The notes: generated by a model not told the origin, from the sequence alone. A DNA stretch of 64,000 nt from CAZHYV01 sp964537055 (GCA_964537055.1 CAZHYV010000002.1:1-64000), one strand, 5' to 3'. Numbered from the stretch's first letter, positions 17,190 to 26,924 are shown. A program made the numbers and translations.

Positions 17190-19922
17190 ATGGCCCACTC
17201 TGATCCTTATTCGGCAAGACGTATCCTTGACACCCCGATTGGTTCGTTCACGTACTACCGGATCGATGTGCTCAAAACACAGGGAATTGCTCCCCATCTC
17301 GATCGTCTTCCTTTTTCAATTCAAATCTTACTCGAATCCTTGCTCCGAAATTTTGATGGATTTGCGATTACTGAGCAGGACATTCGCCGTCTGGCCCAGT
17401 GGAGCGCCCAGGGGCCGAACCCTGGAGAGATTCCCTTTAAACCAGCACGGGTGATCCTTCAAGATTTTACAGGGGTCCCTCTTCTGGTTGACCTAGCTGC
17501 CATGCGTGCTGCCGTTAAAAAGGTTGGTGGTGATCCTCGAAAGATCAATCCACTCGTGCCTGTGGATTTGGTGATCGATCACTCGGTACAGGTGGACTAC
17601 TACGGAACCTCCGATGCCCTTCTCCATAACGCCAAAGTAGAATTTCGAAGAAACAAAGAGCGCTACGAATTTCTAAGATGGGGCCAGAATGCCGTCGATA
17701 ATTTTAATGTGGTCCCTCCTTCTACGGGGATTGTGCATCAGGTAAACCTGGAATATTTAGCACCGGGCGTTGTGATTGGAAGTAGAAAGGGTTCTGCAAC
17801 CCTCCCTCCAGAAAAACTTGTTTACCCCGACACCCTAGTAGGTACAGATTCTCACACGACGATGATCAATGGGCTTGGCGTGCTTGGATGGGGCGTAGGT
17901 GGGATCGAGGCAGAAGCGGTTATGCTGGGACAACCTTTGTTTATGCTTACGCCTCAGGTAGTTGGGTTCAAACTCTTTGGGGCACTTCCTGAAGGGGTCA
18001 CGGCTACTGATCTGACGCTGACGATCACCCAGATCTTACGAAAGAGAGGGGTGGTTGATAAATTCGTCGAGTTCTGCGGTTCGGGTCTTTCTACCCTTTC
18101 CTTGGCGGACAGAGCCACCATCGCTAATATGGCCCCCGAATATGGAGCAACCTTAAGCTTCTTCCCTGTCGACGACCTTACGATTGATTACTTGCGAAGA
18201 ACAGGTCGGCCCAAAGAGCGGGTAGATCTGTGCGAGCGGTACTATAAGGAGCAGGGTCTTTTCCGTACAGATACAACCCCCGATCCCTTGTTTACCGAAG
18301 TGATCGAACTAGACTTAGCCACCGTAGAGCCAAGCCTTGCCGGACCCAAGCGGCCTCAAGATCGTATCCCTCTCAGCCAGATGAAGCCTTCGTTCCGAAG
18401 TGCCCTCCGTGCTCCGCTGAAGGATCGGGGCTTTGCCCTCGCGGAATCTGACGAAGCTCGGACTGCCCAGGTGAAACTAAACCCTCCAGCACCCCCAGTG
18501 ACACTTCAGCAGGGTGCTGTGGTGATTGCTGCGATCACAAGCTGTACCAACACGTCAAACCCATCCGTCATGCTGGCAGCAGGGCTCTTGGCCAAAAAAG
18601 CTGTTGAGGCAGGTCTTAAGGTTCCATCGTATGTAAAAACAAGCCTAGCCCCCGGGAGTAAGGTGGTCACCGAGTACCTTGTTGCCTCAGGATTGCTCCC
18701 CTATCTAGAGCAGCTTGGGTTTTACCTTGTTGGCTATGGCTGTACCACCTGTATTGGAAACAGTGGCCCCTTGCTTGATCCGATTGAAACTGCAATTACT
18801 CAAGAGAACCTGGTGGTCTCGGCAGTACTTTCAGGGAATCGAAACTTTGAGGGCAGGATTCATCCCTTGGTACGGGCCAATTATCTTGCCTCCCCTCCCC
18901 TGGTCGTTGCTTATGCTCTTGCAGGAACGGTCGATATCGAGCTCCAAAAAGAGCCCATCGGCCTAGGGAAGGATCAGAAGCCTGTTTATTTGCGGGAGGT
19001 TTGGCCAAGCCAAGAAGAAATTGAATCCGTGATGCAGTCCTGTATCTCACCGGAGATGTTTAGTAAAACCTATGCAGCAGTGTACCAGGGAAGTGAAGAG
19101 TGGAACTCAATCACAGGGGTTTCTGGCGACCTGTATCACTTCCACCCTGAATCGACGTATATTCAAGAGCCTCCCTTCTTCCAAGAACTTGCCCTTACTC
19201 CCCCGAAGGTAAGTTCGATTCAAAGGGCCCGTGTGTTATGTTTGCTTGGGGACTCCATTACGACGGATCATATCTCTCCCGCAGGAAACATCTCTGCAGA
19301 CAGCCCTGCAGGTCTCTACCTGCGTGAACACGGAGTGCAGAAGGCTGACTTTAATTCGTATGGAGCCAGGCGAGGTAATGATCGGGTCATGGTACGAGGT
19401 ACGTTTGCCAACGTACGCCTGAAAAACCTGCTGATTCCTGGGGTAGAAGGAGGAATCACTACTCATCTTCCCACCCTCGAACAAATGAGCATTTTTGATG
19501 CGGCAAAGCGCTATAAAACGGAAGGAGTGCCTCTGATTGTCATTGCTGGCAAAGAGTACGGTTCAGGATCTTCCCGGGATTGGGCAGCTAAGGGAACGCT
19601 GCTTCTTGGGGTACGAGCCGTGCTCGCAGAAAGCTTTGAACGGATCCACCGCTCCAACTTGGTGGGCATGGGAATTTTGCCACTCGTCTTCAAACCTGGA
19701 GAAACGGCCGAAAGTTTGGGTCTTATCGGACGTGAGCGTTACTCAATTGAGATTCCAGAGGACCTATCACCCAAACAAGAACTCTCTATTTTGGTCGAAC
19801 GTGAGGGTGGTTCTTCGATAACATTCCAGGCCATTTCTCGGCTCGATTCACCCATTGAAGTACGCTATTACCAAAATGGGGGAATTCTTCATGCGGTTCT
19901 GCGGGAGCTTCTGAAGAAGTAG
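17190..19922 (+). CDS. acnA: Aconitate hydratase A
   Basis: This enzyme of the TCA cycle interconverts citrate and isocitrate through a 4Fe-4S cluster. The sequence shows the cluster ligands in AITSCTNTS and GYGCTTCIGN, the strongly conserved GTDSHTTMINGLG, the SRDWAAKG loop and the C-terminal swivel domain with GDSITTDHISPAGN. The length of 910 residues fits AcnA/IRP-type aconitases (about 890-920). The ATG at 17190 (MAHSDPYSARR) is preferred; a TTG 11 codons upstream is unlikely. It is divergent from the LytM-like gene across 108 bases. An imperfect copy of its last 27 bases follows the stop codon. Confidence 0.95.
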   Translation: MAHSDPYSARRILDTPIGSFTYYRIDVLKTQGIAPHLDRLPFSIQILLESLLRNFDGFAITEQDIRRLAQWSAQGPNPGEIPFKPARVILQDFTGVPLLVDLAAMRAAVKKVGGDPRKINPLVPVDLVIDHSVQVDYYGTSDALLHNAKVEFRRNKERYEFLRWGQNAVDNFNVVPPSTGIVHQVNLEYLAPGVVIGSRKGSATLPPEKLVYPDTLVGTDSHTTMINGLGVLGWGVGGIEAEAVMLGQPLFMLTPQVVGFKLFGALPEGVTATDLTLTITQILRKRGVVDKFVEFCGSGLSTLSLADRATIANMAPEYGATLSFFPVDDLTIDYLRRTGRPKERVDLCERYYKEQGLFRTDTTPDPLFTEVIELDLATVEPSLAGPKRPQDRIPLSQMKPSFRSALRAPLKDRGFALAESDEARTAQVKLNPPAPPVTLQQGAVVIAAITSCTNTSNPSVMLAAGLLAKKAVEAGLKVPSYVKTSLAPGSKVVTEYLVASGLLPYLEQLGFYLVGYGCTTCIGNSGPLLDPIETAITQENLVVSAVLSGNRNFEGRIHPLVRANYLASPPLVVAYALAGTVDIELQKEPIGLGKDQKPVYLREVWPSQEEIESVMQSCISPEMFSKTYAAVYQGSEEWNSITGVSGDLYHFHPESTYIQEPPFFQELALTPPKVSSIQRARVLCLLGDSITTDHISPAGNISADSPAGLYLREHGVQKADFNSYGARRGNDRVMVRGTFANVRLKNLLIPGVEGGITTHLPTLEQMSIFDAAKRYKTEGVPLIVIAGKEYGSGSSRDWAAKGTLLLGVRAVLAESFERIHRSNLVGMGILPLVFKPGETAESLGLIGRERYSIEIPEDLSPKQELSILVEREGGSSITFQAISRLDSPIEVRYYQNGGILHAVLRELLKK

Positions 19923-19954
19923 CAGTACTGTGGGAGCTCTTAAAAGAGTAGCAG
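19899..19954 (+). repeat. Tandem imperfect copy of the acnA 3' end
   Basis: Bases 19899-19925 (the last codons of acnA plus the stop) and 19928-19954 align over 27 positions with 21 matches. Five of the six differences fall within codons as if coding, for example CTT/CTC and CTG/TTA. It may be a decaying partial duplication. Confidence 0.6.
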
Positions 19955-20016
19955 AAATCACCGCTGCTTTTGCTCCTCGCGGAATTCGTGGAGATGAGGG
20001 GTTACCACGAACTTTT

Positions 20017-21075
20017 TTATAAAGGTTCTGGAAACAACTCTTCTTCCCGAGACAAGAGCCACTCTGCTCGCCTCTTTGCAATGGTATTGGCTAACCGATT
20101 CTTCGCCCACCCTGGCTCGTCGCCATCAATTTTTGTACTTTTCACTTGGTTCAGAATCTGAACAAATTCTTCATGAAGTTGGCGCTGGAAGGCCTGAATT
20201 TCTTTTTCTTCTTGGGCAATCATTTCTGGGGTCTTGTTCGGGTCGCTTTTTCTTACAGTTGCATCCCCACTATACTCTTTCACAAGGATATTTTCTGCAT
20301 AGGATACCAATGTGGTGAGCAGATAGCCGTGGTTTAACGCAAGAGCCCGGTCTTTATGCTGCTTTGCTTGCTGGAAAGACCAATCCTTGGGTGCACCTTG
20401 TGGCTTATCGTAAGGATTGCCAGGGAAAGAAAGGTAAAAGGCATGGATGGCACCCTCATCATAATCCTCATGAAGCTCAAGCGCTCGTTTCATCATTTGG
20501 TCTACTATCTTCACGTCTCCTACATATTGAGGATCGTTGATTGAATTGCCAATGGCGAGCGCCCATGAAGCCGCACACCAGTATAGGTAGGGGACGTCCT
20601 CTTTTTTCATCTCGTCTAGTGTTTTTTTCCAAGCCGTACTATCACCGGACAGGAGCGTCTTTTTACTCCCCCTGTGCCCCAACTCTAACCCGTCTAACGC
20701 ATATCCACGTGCTTTTAAGTAGTAGAAGTCCTTTGCCCGTTTCCCTTCTGCTTGTCCTTGGGTTATATCTTTCTCTCCAAGCCGATCTGCCTCTTGCTGG
20801 ATGAACGCATAGCCATACTGCGTATACCCACTTGCTAGGGCCAATCGGATAGGCCTGTGCTTAGGAAGAGCCTCTGCTAACGATTCCATCGTGATCAAAC
20901 CAAAGGGCGCTCCCGTTTTTACAAACTCAGGGTCACCCTGCTTCCCCAAACCCCCGCCTACCCCGGATACAGCATCGGCGGCTCCTTTAAGCGCCATATT
21001 TTGGATAGAACAAGAAGCAAAGAAGGAGCAGGTAATGGAAAGAGCAAGAACAAGAAAAGGTTGAACCAATCGCAT
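20017..21075 (-). CDS. TatT-like lipoprotein (TRAP transporter T-component family)
   Basis: With the start at 21075 (MRLVQPFLVLAL...) the protein has about 352 residues, a signal peptide and a lipobox FASC. The rest is alpha-helical with TPR-like spacing, including RLALASGYTQYGYAFIQQEA, a conserved WALAIG and the DYDEGAIHAF segment. This matches the TatT family (PF16811-type), periplasmic lipoproteins that bind TRAP substrate-binding subunits in Treponema and are widespread in Myxococcota. No TRAP permease genes are present here, so the role is open. It lies convergent to acnA with a 94-base gap. The family assignment is fairly sure. Confidence 0.75.
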   Translation of the reverse strand: MRLVQPFLVLALSITCSFFASCSIQNMALKGAADAVSGVGGGLGKQGDPEFVKTGAPFGLITMESLAEALPKHRPIRLALASGYTQYGYAFIQQEADRLGEKDITQGQAEGKRAKDFYYLKARGYALDGLELGHRGSKKTLLSGDSTAWKKTLDEMKKEDVPYLYWCAASWALAIGNSINDPQYVGDVKIVDQMMKRALELHEDYDEGAIHAFYLSFPGNPYDKPQGAPKDWSFQQAKQHKDRALALNHGYLLTTLVSYAENILVKEYSGDATVRKSDPNKTPEMIAQEEKEIQAFQRQLHEEFVQILNQVKSTKIDGDEPGWAKNRLANTIAKRRAEWLLSREEELFPEPL

Positions 21076-21268
21076 GCGGCTAAGCTTATCGTCAAATCCT
21101 CTCTGCTGCAAAAATAACACAAAAAAGAAACTATTTTTTCTCTGTAACTTAGATTCTAAGAAACACCAAGAGAGTAACCCCCGAGGTCATTTTCTTTCAA
21201 CTTCTTTGCATCAATCTTCAAAAAGAAAGATTGCTGGCGCTTTTTCATCTTTCTATTATGATAAAGTC

Positions 21269-22606
21269 ATGAAGCTTTATTCTCGAATATGGATCAGCAT
21301 TGCGCTTTTAGGCTTGCTGGGCAAAGCTCACGCCCAGCCTGCTTCAGAAACGTCTCTTCCCGATGCAGCGGAAAGTGCCTGCTTGTCTGATTCGGCTTTT
21401 CAGACAGCGCTGGCAGAAGCACAAACACTATCGCCAGCTGAGCCACGATTAAGTGAGTCTGATCTTCTTATCCAAGCATGGTTTCCCGTGCAGAAACAAC
21501 GGTGCGAGTTAGAGGCACAGCTTCGATTTCTGAAAGCATTTGAAGCCCTTGCGAGCCATGCTATCAGCTGTTACTCCCCCTCCTCTCCCCACCGAGTCGA
21601 GCGTTGTCGTTTGCTCCTCCAAATGGCAAACAAATTTATTTTTCAACTTCCCAGGCAAACCGTGGAACAAGATCGCTCTCAAGTTGCTTCTCTGTTTAAT
21701 CAAACTGTTTCCAATCTAAGCGTTAAAGCGGAAGAAGTGAAGGCGCAGTTAGCCCGTAAGAAAAAGGGAGGAAAGATTGGGACGAAACAAGCAGAAACTG
21801 AATTTATTTCACTTTTTGCTACGTTACAAACCCTTCAAGAGACTTGGGTGTCTACCATTCATCGCAATATGCAGCTCCAGCTTCCCTTTATCGAGATCCC
21901 CTTGCCTGTAGAACACGTAGTCAATCTGATCTCAGCATCTCGAGCATTGCGTGAGAAAAACTATAAAATGGCCCAAACAAAGGTAGGAGAGGTCATCACC
22001 TGGATACAGAACCAATCGACGTCTTCCCAGGAGGCTTCTCTGCCGAACCCAGAGTTCACAACATACAATATTTCTGTGCCTACCCAACCCTTGCCGGCAA
22101 ACCAGTTGATCAATTTAGCAGACGCCCATATCAACCTTCAGGCGGCAAATTGGGATATTGCTCAAAAAAGGCTTGCATCGGTTCTCAAATGGATACGCCA
22201 ACACTCAGCACCAAAAGCACCAAAGCCTTCCCAGGGAACACCGCCAGGGTACCCACCGCAAGGACAAGTTCCAGGGCAGCCTCGGCCCGGGTATCCGGCA
22301 CCACCTCGGAATCCACAGGGGCAGCCAAACCCCTATCCACAACCAGGGTACCCGCCACCAGGATATCCCCAGTCAGGCTACCCACCTCCGTACTATCCAC
22401 CGCCTGGGTATGGACAGCCTGGATATCCCTACCAACAGCCTCCCTATCGTCCTGTGATGGGTCCGGAATACGTTCCACAGCCGCAGGGTTATCCACAGCC
22501 AGGGTATCCGTACCCACCTCAACCGGGGTATATTCCACAGCCTGGGTATCCAGCCCAACCTCAACCGGGCCCGGCCCCCCTACCCCAGCCGCCACCTCGC
22601 TCTTAA
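21269..22606 (+). CDS. Secreted protein with Pro/Gly/Tyr-rich tail
   Basis: Starting at ATG 21269 (MKLYSRIWISIA...) gives a clean signal peptide ending KAHA, and a protein of about 445 residues. Residues 20-310 are mostly helical; two similar segments (VVNLISASRALREKNYKMAQ and LINLADAHINLQAANWDIAQ) suggest a duplicated helical domain, each followed by a basic KxxxVxxWI motif. The last 120 residues are built of P-G-Y, P-Q-P-G-Y and P-P-P-G-Y units. Such tails occur in adhesive or matrix-type proteins. It is divergent from the TatT-like gene. Function unknown. Confidence 0.65.
   Translation: MKLYSRIWISIALLGLLGKAHAQPASETSLPDAAESACLSDSAFQTALAEAQTLSPAEPRLSESDLLIQAWFPVQKQRCELEAQLRFLKAFEALASHAISCYSPSSPHRVERCRLLLQMANKFIFQLPRQTVEQDRSQVASLFNQTVSNLSVKAEEVKAQLARKKKGGKIGTKQAETEFISLFATLQTLQETWVSTIHRNMQLQLPFIEIPLPVEHVVNLISASRALREKNYKMAQTKVGEVITWIQNQSTSSQEASLPNPEFTTYNISVPTQPLPANQLINLADAHINLQAANWDIAQKRLASVLKWIRQHSAPKAPKPSQGTPPGYPPQGQVPGQPRPGYPAPPRNPQGQPNPYPQPGYPPPGYPQSGYPPPYYPPPGYGQPGYPYQQPPYRPVMGPEYVPQPQGYPQPGYPYPPQPGYIPQPGYPAQPQPGPAPLPQPPPRS
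22236..22603 (+). repeat. Degenerate Pro-Gly-Tyr coding repeat
   Basis: This low-complexity stretch encodes about 120 residues composed of Pro, Gly, Tyr and Gln in irregular units of 5-8 residues. All three forward frames stay open for long spans because of the repeat composition, but only the frame of the 21269 gene is coding. Confidence 0.75.
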
Positions 22607-22634
22607 GGGACCATCTGCACAAGAAAGCCTACGG

Positions 22635-23060
22635 CTAATCTGGAGAAAGCCGTAAATACCCTACAGTATCATCATTAAGCGGCCCATGGATACTTTCACA
22701 TCCAGCATCAGTATGTTTTTGGCGTAATTCTGCGCGATGCTCTTTGCTCCAGCATCTTCGATACTCTTGAAAAAATTTGAGACACTCATGGGTGAGCGAT
22801 ACCTGGCGGTAAATTATAGGAGCTTGCTGTATGATTGTATGAAGGGTTTTCTGAACGGAAGCCTTAGCTTGGCCCTCCATTCCTTCACCATTGTTTCCAT
22901 ACGCCCCAGATCGAGATTCGCCCGCTTCGATGTTTCCTCCTAAATCTTCCTGGGATTCTTGAACTGATTCCTCTCCTATCCCTCCACCACAAGCTAAAAA
23001 GTGGGTGGCGACTCCCATAAACATTAGAATGAATCTTAAATTCTTGCACTGTACTTTCAC
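22635..23060 (-). CDS. Hypothetical lipoprotein
   Basis: This 141-residue protein begins at GTG 23060 with GGAGAGGA just upstream. It has a signal peptide and lipobox FLAC followed by Gly-rich mature sequence. An acidic, Gly-rich linker leads to a helical C-terminal domain with cysteines (ECLKFF, RCWSKEH, AGCESIHG). I recognise no family. It is convergent with the Pro/Gly/Tyr-rich gene. A 7-bp hairpin (TACGGCT/AGCCGTA, about 22630-22653) straddles its stop codon and may help to end transcription. Confidence 0.6.
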   Translation of the reverse strand: MKVQCKNLRFILMFMGVATHFLACGGGIGEESVQESQEDLGGNIEAGESRSGAYGNNGEGMEGQAKASVQKTLHTIIQQAPIIYRQVSLTHECLKFFQEYRRCWSKEHRAELRQKHTDAGCESIHGPLNDDTVGYLRLSPD

Positions 23061-23278
23061 AATTCCTCTCCACTCATTAAAAGTAAGTTTAGATTTGTAT
23101 AAATCTTACTTTGCGCAATGTCAACGATATTGAAATTCATTTTCAAAATTAGCTGAATTATCGATAAGTAAGCTACACAATTCTGAAGGATGTGCGAACG
23201 AGAATGATGTTAACTTATTAGAACGTTTATGTAGAATTAAAGGAGTAGGCAGGGTAACCGAGAGACTTCACGGTAGAA

Positions 23279-25555
23279 CTAATTTGCAGGTTGAGTAAAC
23301 GCAGTAACGCGGCTTGCTTCAAGATCGGCAGCAAAGGCTGGTAGGTGGTTGCTGGCAACACCCCATTTGCTCTTCTTCCAAGCGCTTTGATAGGCCAGCC
23401 AAAGACTCATCGCATCTGCTACGAATCGAGCTTCAACTGGTTTTTGCTTTGCCAGCTCTTTCTCTTCAGCAAAATCTGTTGCGGCGTTGTATAGTTTCAT
23501 TTCCCCATCACCTCCTACAAGGATTTTGTAATCACCCAGCCTCATGGTATGATTCTGTTCATACTTCGAAGAGATGGCAGGACGGGGATATCCACTTGAA
23601 GCTCCTTGGGCAAGCGCAATCAGCGATTCTCCTTGTACGTCTTTGGGTGTTTCAATCCCCAACGCATCTGTAATAGTGGGTAACATATCAACAAGCTCAA
23701 CTCCCTCATGAACTACCTTGCCACCTGGAAATAAAGGTGGGTAGTAGATCCAAAGAGGGACATGAATTAACTCAGGGTGCAAAGATTGGCTATGTCCGAT
23801 TTTTCCATGGTCCCAAAATTCTTCGCCATGATCGCTGGTAAATACAATCATTGTATCGTTTTCATGACCAGTGGCTTTGAGAAGTTTTAATAATTCCCCA
23901 AACTGTTGATCCGTATAAGAGATATCGCTGTCGTACAAAGCGATGATACGTGCCTTGTCTCGATCACTCACCGGCATGTTACCAGCCACTACCTGATCAA
24001 GCTGTGGGTCCATTAGGCCTTTGACAAAAGGTCCTGTATATCCGGGACGATCATACTTCGAAATCCAGGGTTCGTGCGCCCGCCAAGAAACATGGGCGTC
24101 GATGCTACCGATATAGAAAAAGAAGGGCTTTGTTTTTCCCTCCCCCTTTTGTAAAAATTCCCGAACATTTCCAATCAGATCTTCTGCTTTCAGCCCTCCT
24201 CCTTCATGAATATGGTTTTTAAGGATATCCCAACCATCTCCAAAACCCCACCTTTTAGTAATATAACCATTTGCAATTCTGCCAATAGTAAAGAGACCAG
24301 CGGGTTTTACAGCTTCAGGCAGAATGATCCATTTGTTTGAAAGAATGGCTTTGTCCGCAATAAAGTTGTGTTGCTTTGGATAAAGACCGGTAAATAAAGA
24401 GGCATGGCTTACCCGAGACTCGTTACCTTGGGTATACATAACAGCAAACCTTGTCGCTTTTTTACTAAATTCATCCAGTACTGGAGTCTCTACACGAGAT
24501 TTTGGATTCCAAAGCTTAAATTTATCGGCCCGTGTATCATCGCTTAACCAAAAGATAATATTTTTAGGTTTGCTTGGATACTTCACGACCACTGAAGGGC
24601 CAGGCGCTACCATTTGCACCTGAGACAGAATCATTTGCTTACAAGAACCTTGCGCGTGCAGCCCAAGCCTTCTTACCTGGGTTGTACCAACATGATTATT
24701 TCCCGCAATCGATAGAGGCTGCTCAGTCCCATCAAGAGGAAGATCAATCGTTCGCTCGTGGTCCTTTCCTTCTGCTAGTGACACACGCAGAGTGCACCCA
24801 TTCCCCTGTCCACGAGCTACTAGGGAGCGTTCTCCTGTATCTACATAATAATAAAGCGCACCCTGTCCTGGGATGACTAAGTTATTCCCTTGCGCCACGG
24901 ATGAAGAACGAATAACATCAGAAATTGCAGCAAGAAAATCTTTCGAGTCGCCCACTTTTTGCCCGCCAATCTGGATCCATTCCACAGCCGCAGCTGCTGA
25001 AATAGGTTTGCCTGCATCACCTACGTTAAACTCTCCCTTTTGCGCAAACTCTAAGCGCAAAGCATTTTCGCCTTCTTTGAGACTTGCTGCCGGCAGTTCG
25101 ATATCTACAATCTGCCATCCACTAGTGAGGGAGATTGCCTTTGTGCTTTTGTCTCCTGCATACACCTTTACTGAGGAAGGTTTAGGCACTTTCAGTCGCA
25201 TAGACATTAATAAATTCTGCGATTGTTTCTTCGTTAGAGGAACTGTTAATTTAGAGACGGTACCTGCCAAGGAAACCTTTGTATTGTCTACTTTATAGCC
25301 AATACGCCATGTTGGCTGGGGTCGCCCAAATTGGATGTACTTCACAAATCCTGGAGATCCACCTAATAGAAGAAGTCCTCCGTGGTGCTCGATGTGAGCT
25401 AATAACCGGTTGTTGTAAAAATCAAAAACTGGATGATGGTTTGAGTCTGCAGATGAAATCTTTGCGCAGATGATAAATCCTACTAGGGCCAGGAACTTTC
25501 CCCATCGCAGAGAGAACGGCTTTATAAAAGAATGAGTCTGAAGATAAGTACGCAT
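23279..25555 (-). CDS. Secreted sulfatase-family hydrolase (Ser-type active site)
   Basis: This 758-residue protein has a signal peptide (to about residue 36) and an N-terminal beta-rich region (about 40-320) not typical of simple sulfatases. From about residue 330 it is a sulfatase/alkaline-phosphatase-superfamily domain: NIIFWLSDDTRAD supplies metal-binding aspartates, SRVSHASLFTGLYP is the active-site loop, and TSDHGEEFWDHGKIGH supplies the other metal ligands. The residue aligned with the formylglycine Cys is Ser (S-x-V-S-H), so it is Ser-type or not modified. Substrate could be a sulfate or phosphate ester; no maturase gene is close. Good for the family, weak for substrate. Confidence 0.8.
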   Translation of the reverse strand: MRTYLQTHSFIKPFSLRWGKFLALVGFIICAKISSADSNHHPVFDFYNNRLLAHIEHHGGLLLLGGSPGFVKYIQFGRPQPTWRIGYKVDNTKVSLAGTVSKLTVPLTKKQSQNLLMSMRLKVPKPSSVKVYAGDKSTKAISLTSGWQIVDIELPAASLKEGENALRLEFAQKGEFNVGDAGKPISAAAAVEWIQIGGQKVGDSKDFLAAISDVIRSSSVAQGNNLVIPGQGALYYYVDTGERSLVARGQGNGCTLRVSLAEGKDHERTIDLPLDGTEQPLSIAGNNHVGTTQVRRLGLHAQGSCKQMILSQVQMVAPGPSVVVKYPSKPKNIIFWLSDDTRADKFKLWNPKSRVETPVLDEFSKKATRFAVMYTQGNESRVSHASLFTGLYPKQHNFIADKAILSNKWIILPEAVKPAGLFTIGRIANGYITKRWGFGDGWDILKNHIHEGGGLKAEDLIGNVREFLQKGEGKTKPFFFYIGSIDAHVSWRAHEPWISKYDRPGYTGPFVKGLMDPQLDQVVAGNMPVSDRDKARIIALYDSDISYTDQQFGELLKLLKATGHENDTMIVFTSDHGEEFWDHGKIGHSQSLHPELIHVPLWIYYPPLFPGGKVVHEGVELVDMLPTITDALGIETPKDVQGESLIALAQGASSGYPRPAISSKYEQNHTMRLGDYKILVGGDGEMKLYNAATDFAEEKELAKQKPVEARFVADAMSLWLAYQSAWKKSKWGVASNHLPAFAADLEASRVTAFTQPAN

Positions 25556-25641
25556 ACTAGGTTACTACAATAAAAGTTTAGAAATTTAAAATATTTTCTG
25601 TGGTGGCTGGCTTCTTGTGTGCAATTTTTGCTTATACCCAA

Positions 25642-26670
25642 CTACGTTTTGGTTGAGGGAGTTGGTGTCTTCGGCTTCTTCTCGGATAATATTTCGACCG
25701 CCACAATTTGACCTTTGTTCGTGCTAAAAGCGAGGTATTTTCCGTCCCAAGAAAATCTTGCCCGTTCAACCCGCCCAGAAATCCCTTTAAACGCATAAAT
25801 GAGCATTCCTGTTCTAAAATCCCGGAGCTGTACTTGATTTAGCTCGGACGGGCACTTACTTTCGATACAACTATCGATCAGCACGACGTAGTGGCCTTCT
25901 GGATCAATTTCAGCTCTCCGAGAAATGGTATAATTTTTCCCTTGGACTACCCTATTAAAAGAGTTTAATGCTCTTTGGATCGGTGAAGAAAAAGAAAACG
26001 TCCTCTCGACCTTGGCAGTTTTTGCCATCACTAGATAGGCACCCTCTCCTGAGAAGATCATCAATCTTTCTCCAGAGGGCTGAAGCCGAAAACCGAAGAA
26101 AGAAGAGTTCCAAAGCTTCTTCCCTGGGAGGCAATTGTTTTTGCACGCCGCTAAAAGTTCAACGACTTCAAGCTCATTTCCAGTATGCCGTCCTGAGATA
26201 GCCAGATATCTTCCGTCTCGAGAAAAAGAACATCCCAAGAATTGGTGAAAATCCTCCAGATTGTAGACTTGACGCTCCCAGCCGTTCTTTTGGTCAAACG
26301 CTGCAACTTTTATTTCAAGCGTAGTACCACTTCCAGCACCTTTGTACGCATACTTCATCCCATCTTCTGTAGAGCACTGCTCATAAACACCTTCTGGCCG
26401 GCTTTTCAACCATTCCGGAAGATTGGTTAATAGACTAGGGGGAGAAAACCCATAGTAGGCATCTGCATTTTTGTAAAGGAGTACCGTAGAATTTTTAGAT
26501 CGAAACCAATCTAGAAAGGGAGCAGGTCCTTTTGCTTCTAAAGATAGTGGTTTCTCATAAACAAATCTGATAGAAATTGTCTCATTGGCTGGCAGCTGAG
26601 GCTCTTCTCCAAGTGCATATAGCTCTGTTACAATGATACAAAAGAAGAGAATCGTGCAAAACCATTTCAT
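25642..26670 (-). CDS. Secreted beta-propeller-like protein
   Basis: With the start at 26670 (MKWFCTILFF...) the protein has about 342 residues and a signal peptide. Propeller-type blades are visible as FSRDGRYLAISG, LQPSGERLMIFS, IDPEGHYVVLID and FSWDGKYLAFST, a pattern also seen in the lipoprotein at 4300-5472. There is no lipobox cysteine at the cleavage site, so it may be periplasmic. The C-terminus is a Lys/Pro/Thr-rich tail. Role unknown. It is divergent from infC across about 280 bases that include a promoter. Confidence 0.65.
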   Translation of the reverse strand: MKWFCTILFFCIIVTELYALGEEPQLPANETISIRFVYEKPLSLEAKGPAPFLDWFRSKNSTVLLYKNADAYYGFSPPSLLTNLPEWLKSRPEGVYEQCSTEDGMKYAYKGAGSGTTLEIKVAAFDQKNGWERQVYNLEDFHQFLGCSFSRDGRYLAISGRHTGNELEVVELLAACKNNCLPGKKLWNSSFFGFRLQPSGERLMIFSGEGAYLVMAKTAKVERTFSFSSPIQRALNSFNRVVQGKNYTISRRAEIDPEGHYVVLIDSCIESKCPSELNQVQLRDFRTGMLIYAFKGISGRVERARFSWDGKYLAFSTNKGQIVAVEILSEKKPKTPTPSTKT

Positions 26671-26809
26671 GGTGAAAGAGGCTACTCTACTCAAGAAAAG
26701 GATTCAAATTTATTATGGAAGGGGTGGCTCCATAGAGAGTATAAAGACTTTAATAGTTGGGTAGGTGATACCTTAAAGTAAGAAAGCTGTAAGATTTTTC
26801 ATAGAGAGA

Positions 26810-26838
26810 TTGCATATAAGAAAATTCTTATGTATATT
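26810..26838 (+). promoter_or_regulatory. Sigma70-type promoter for infC
   Basis: TTGCAT (26810-26815) and TATATT (26833-26838) are spaced by exactly 17 bases. The predicted start is near 26845, giving a leader of about 105 bases that contains a terminator-like hairpin before infC. Confidence 0.6.
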
Positions 26839-26895
26839 AGTTTGCTGTATTTTTTCTAAGAGGAATCTCCTAGAAAATTACAAAATATGAACCTC

Positions 26896-26924
26896 GGTTA
26901 CATGAAGAATCATGTAACCTTTTT
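26896..26924 (+). terminator. Intrinsic terminator in the infC leader (attenuator candidate)
   Basis: A perfect 9-bp stem (GGTTACATG/CATGTAACC) with a six-base loop is followed directly by five T. It lies between the promoter and the ribosome-binding site of infC, in the position of a transcription attenuator. No competing antiterminator stem was identified by eye. Confidence 0.7.

Noticed and set aside
22150..22638. Other long open frames in the Pro/Gly/Tyr repeat
   Set aside because: They are produced by the repeat composition and have no starts or signals of their own.
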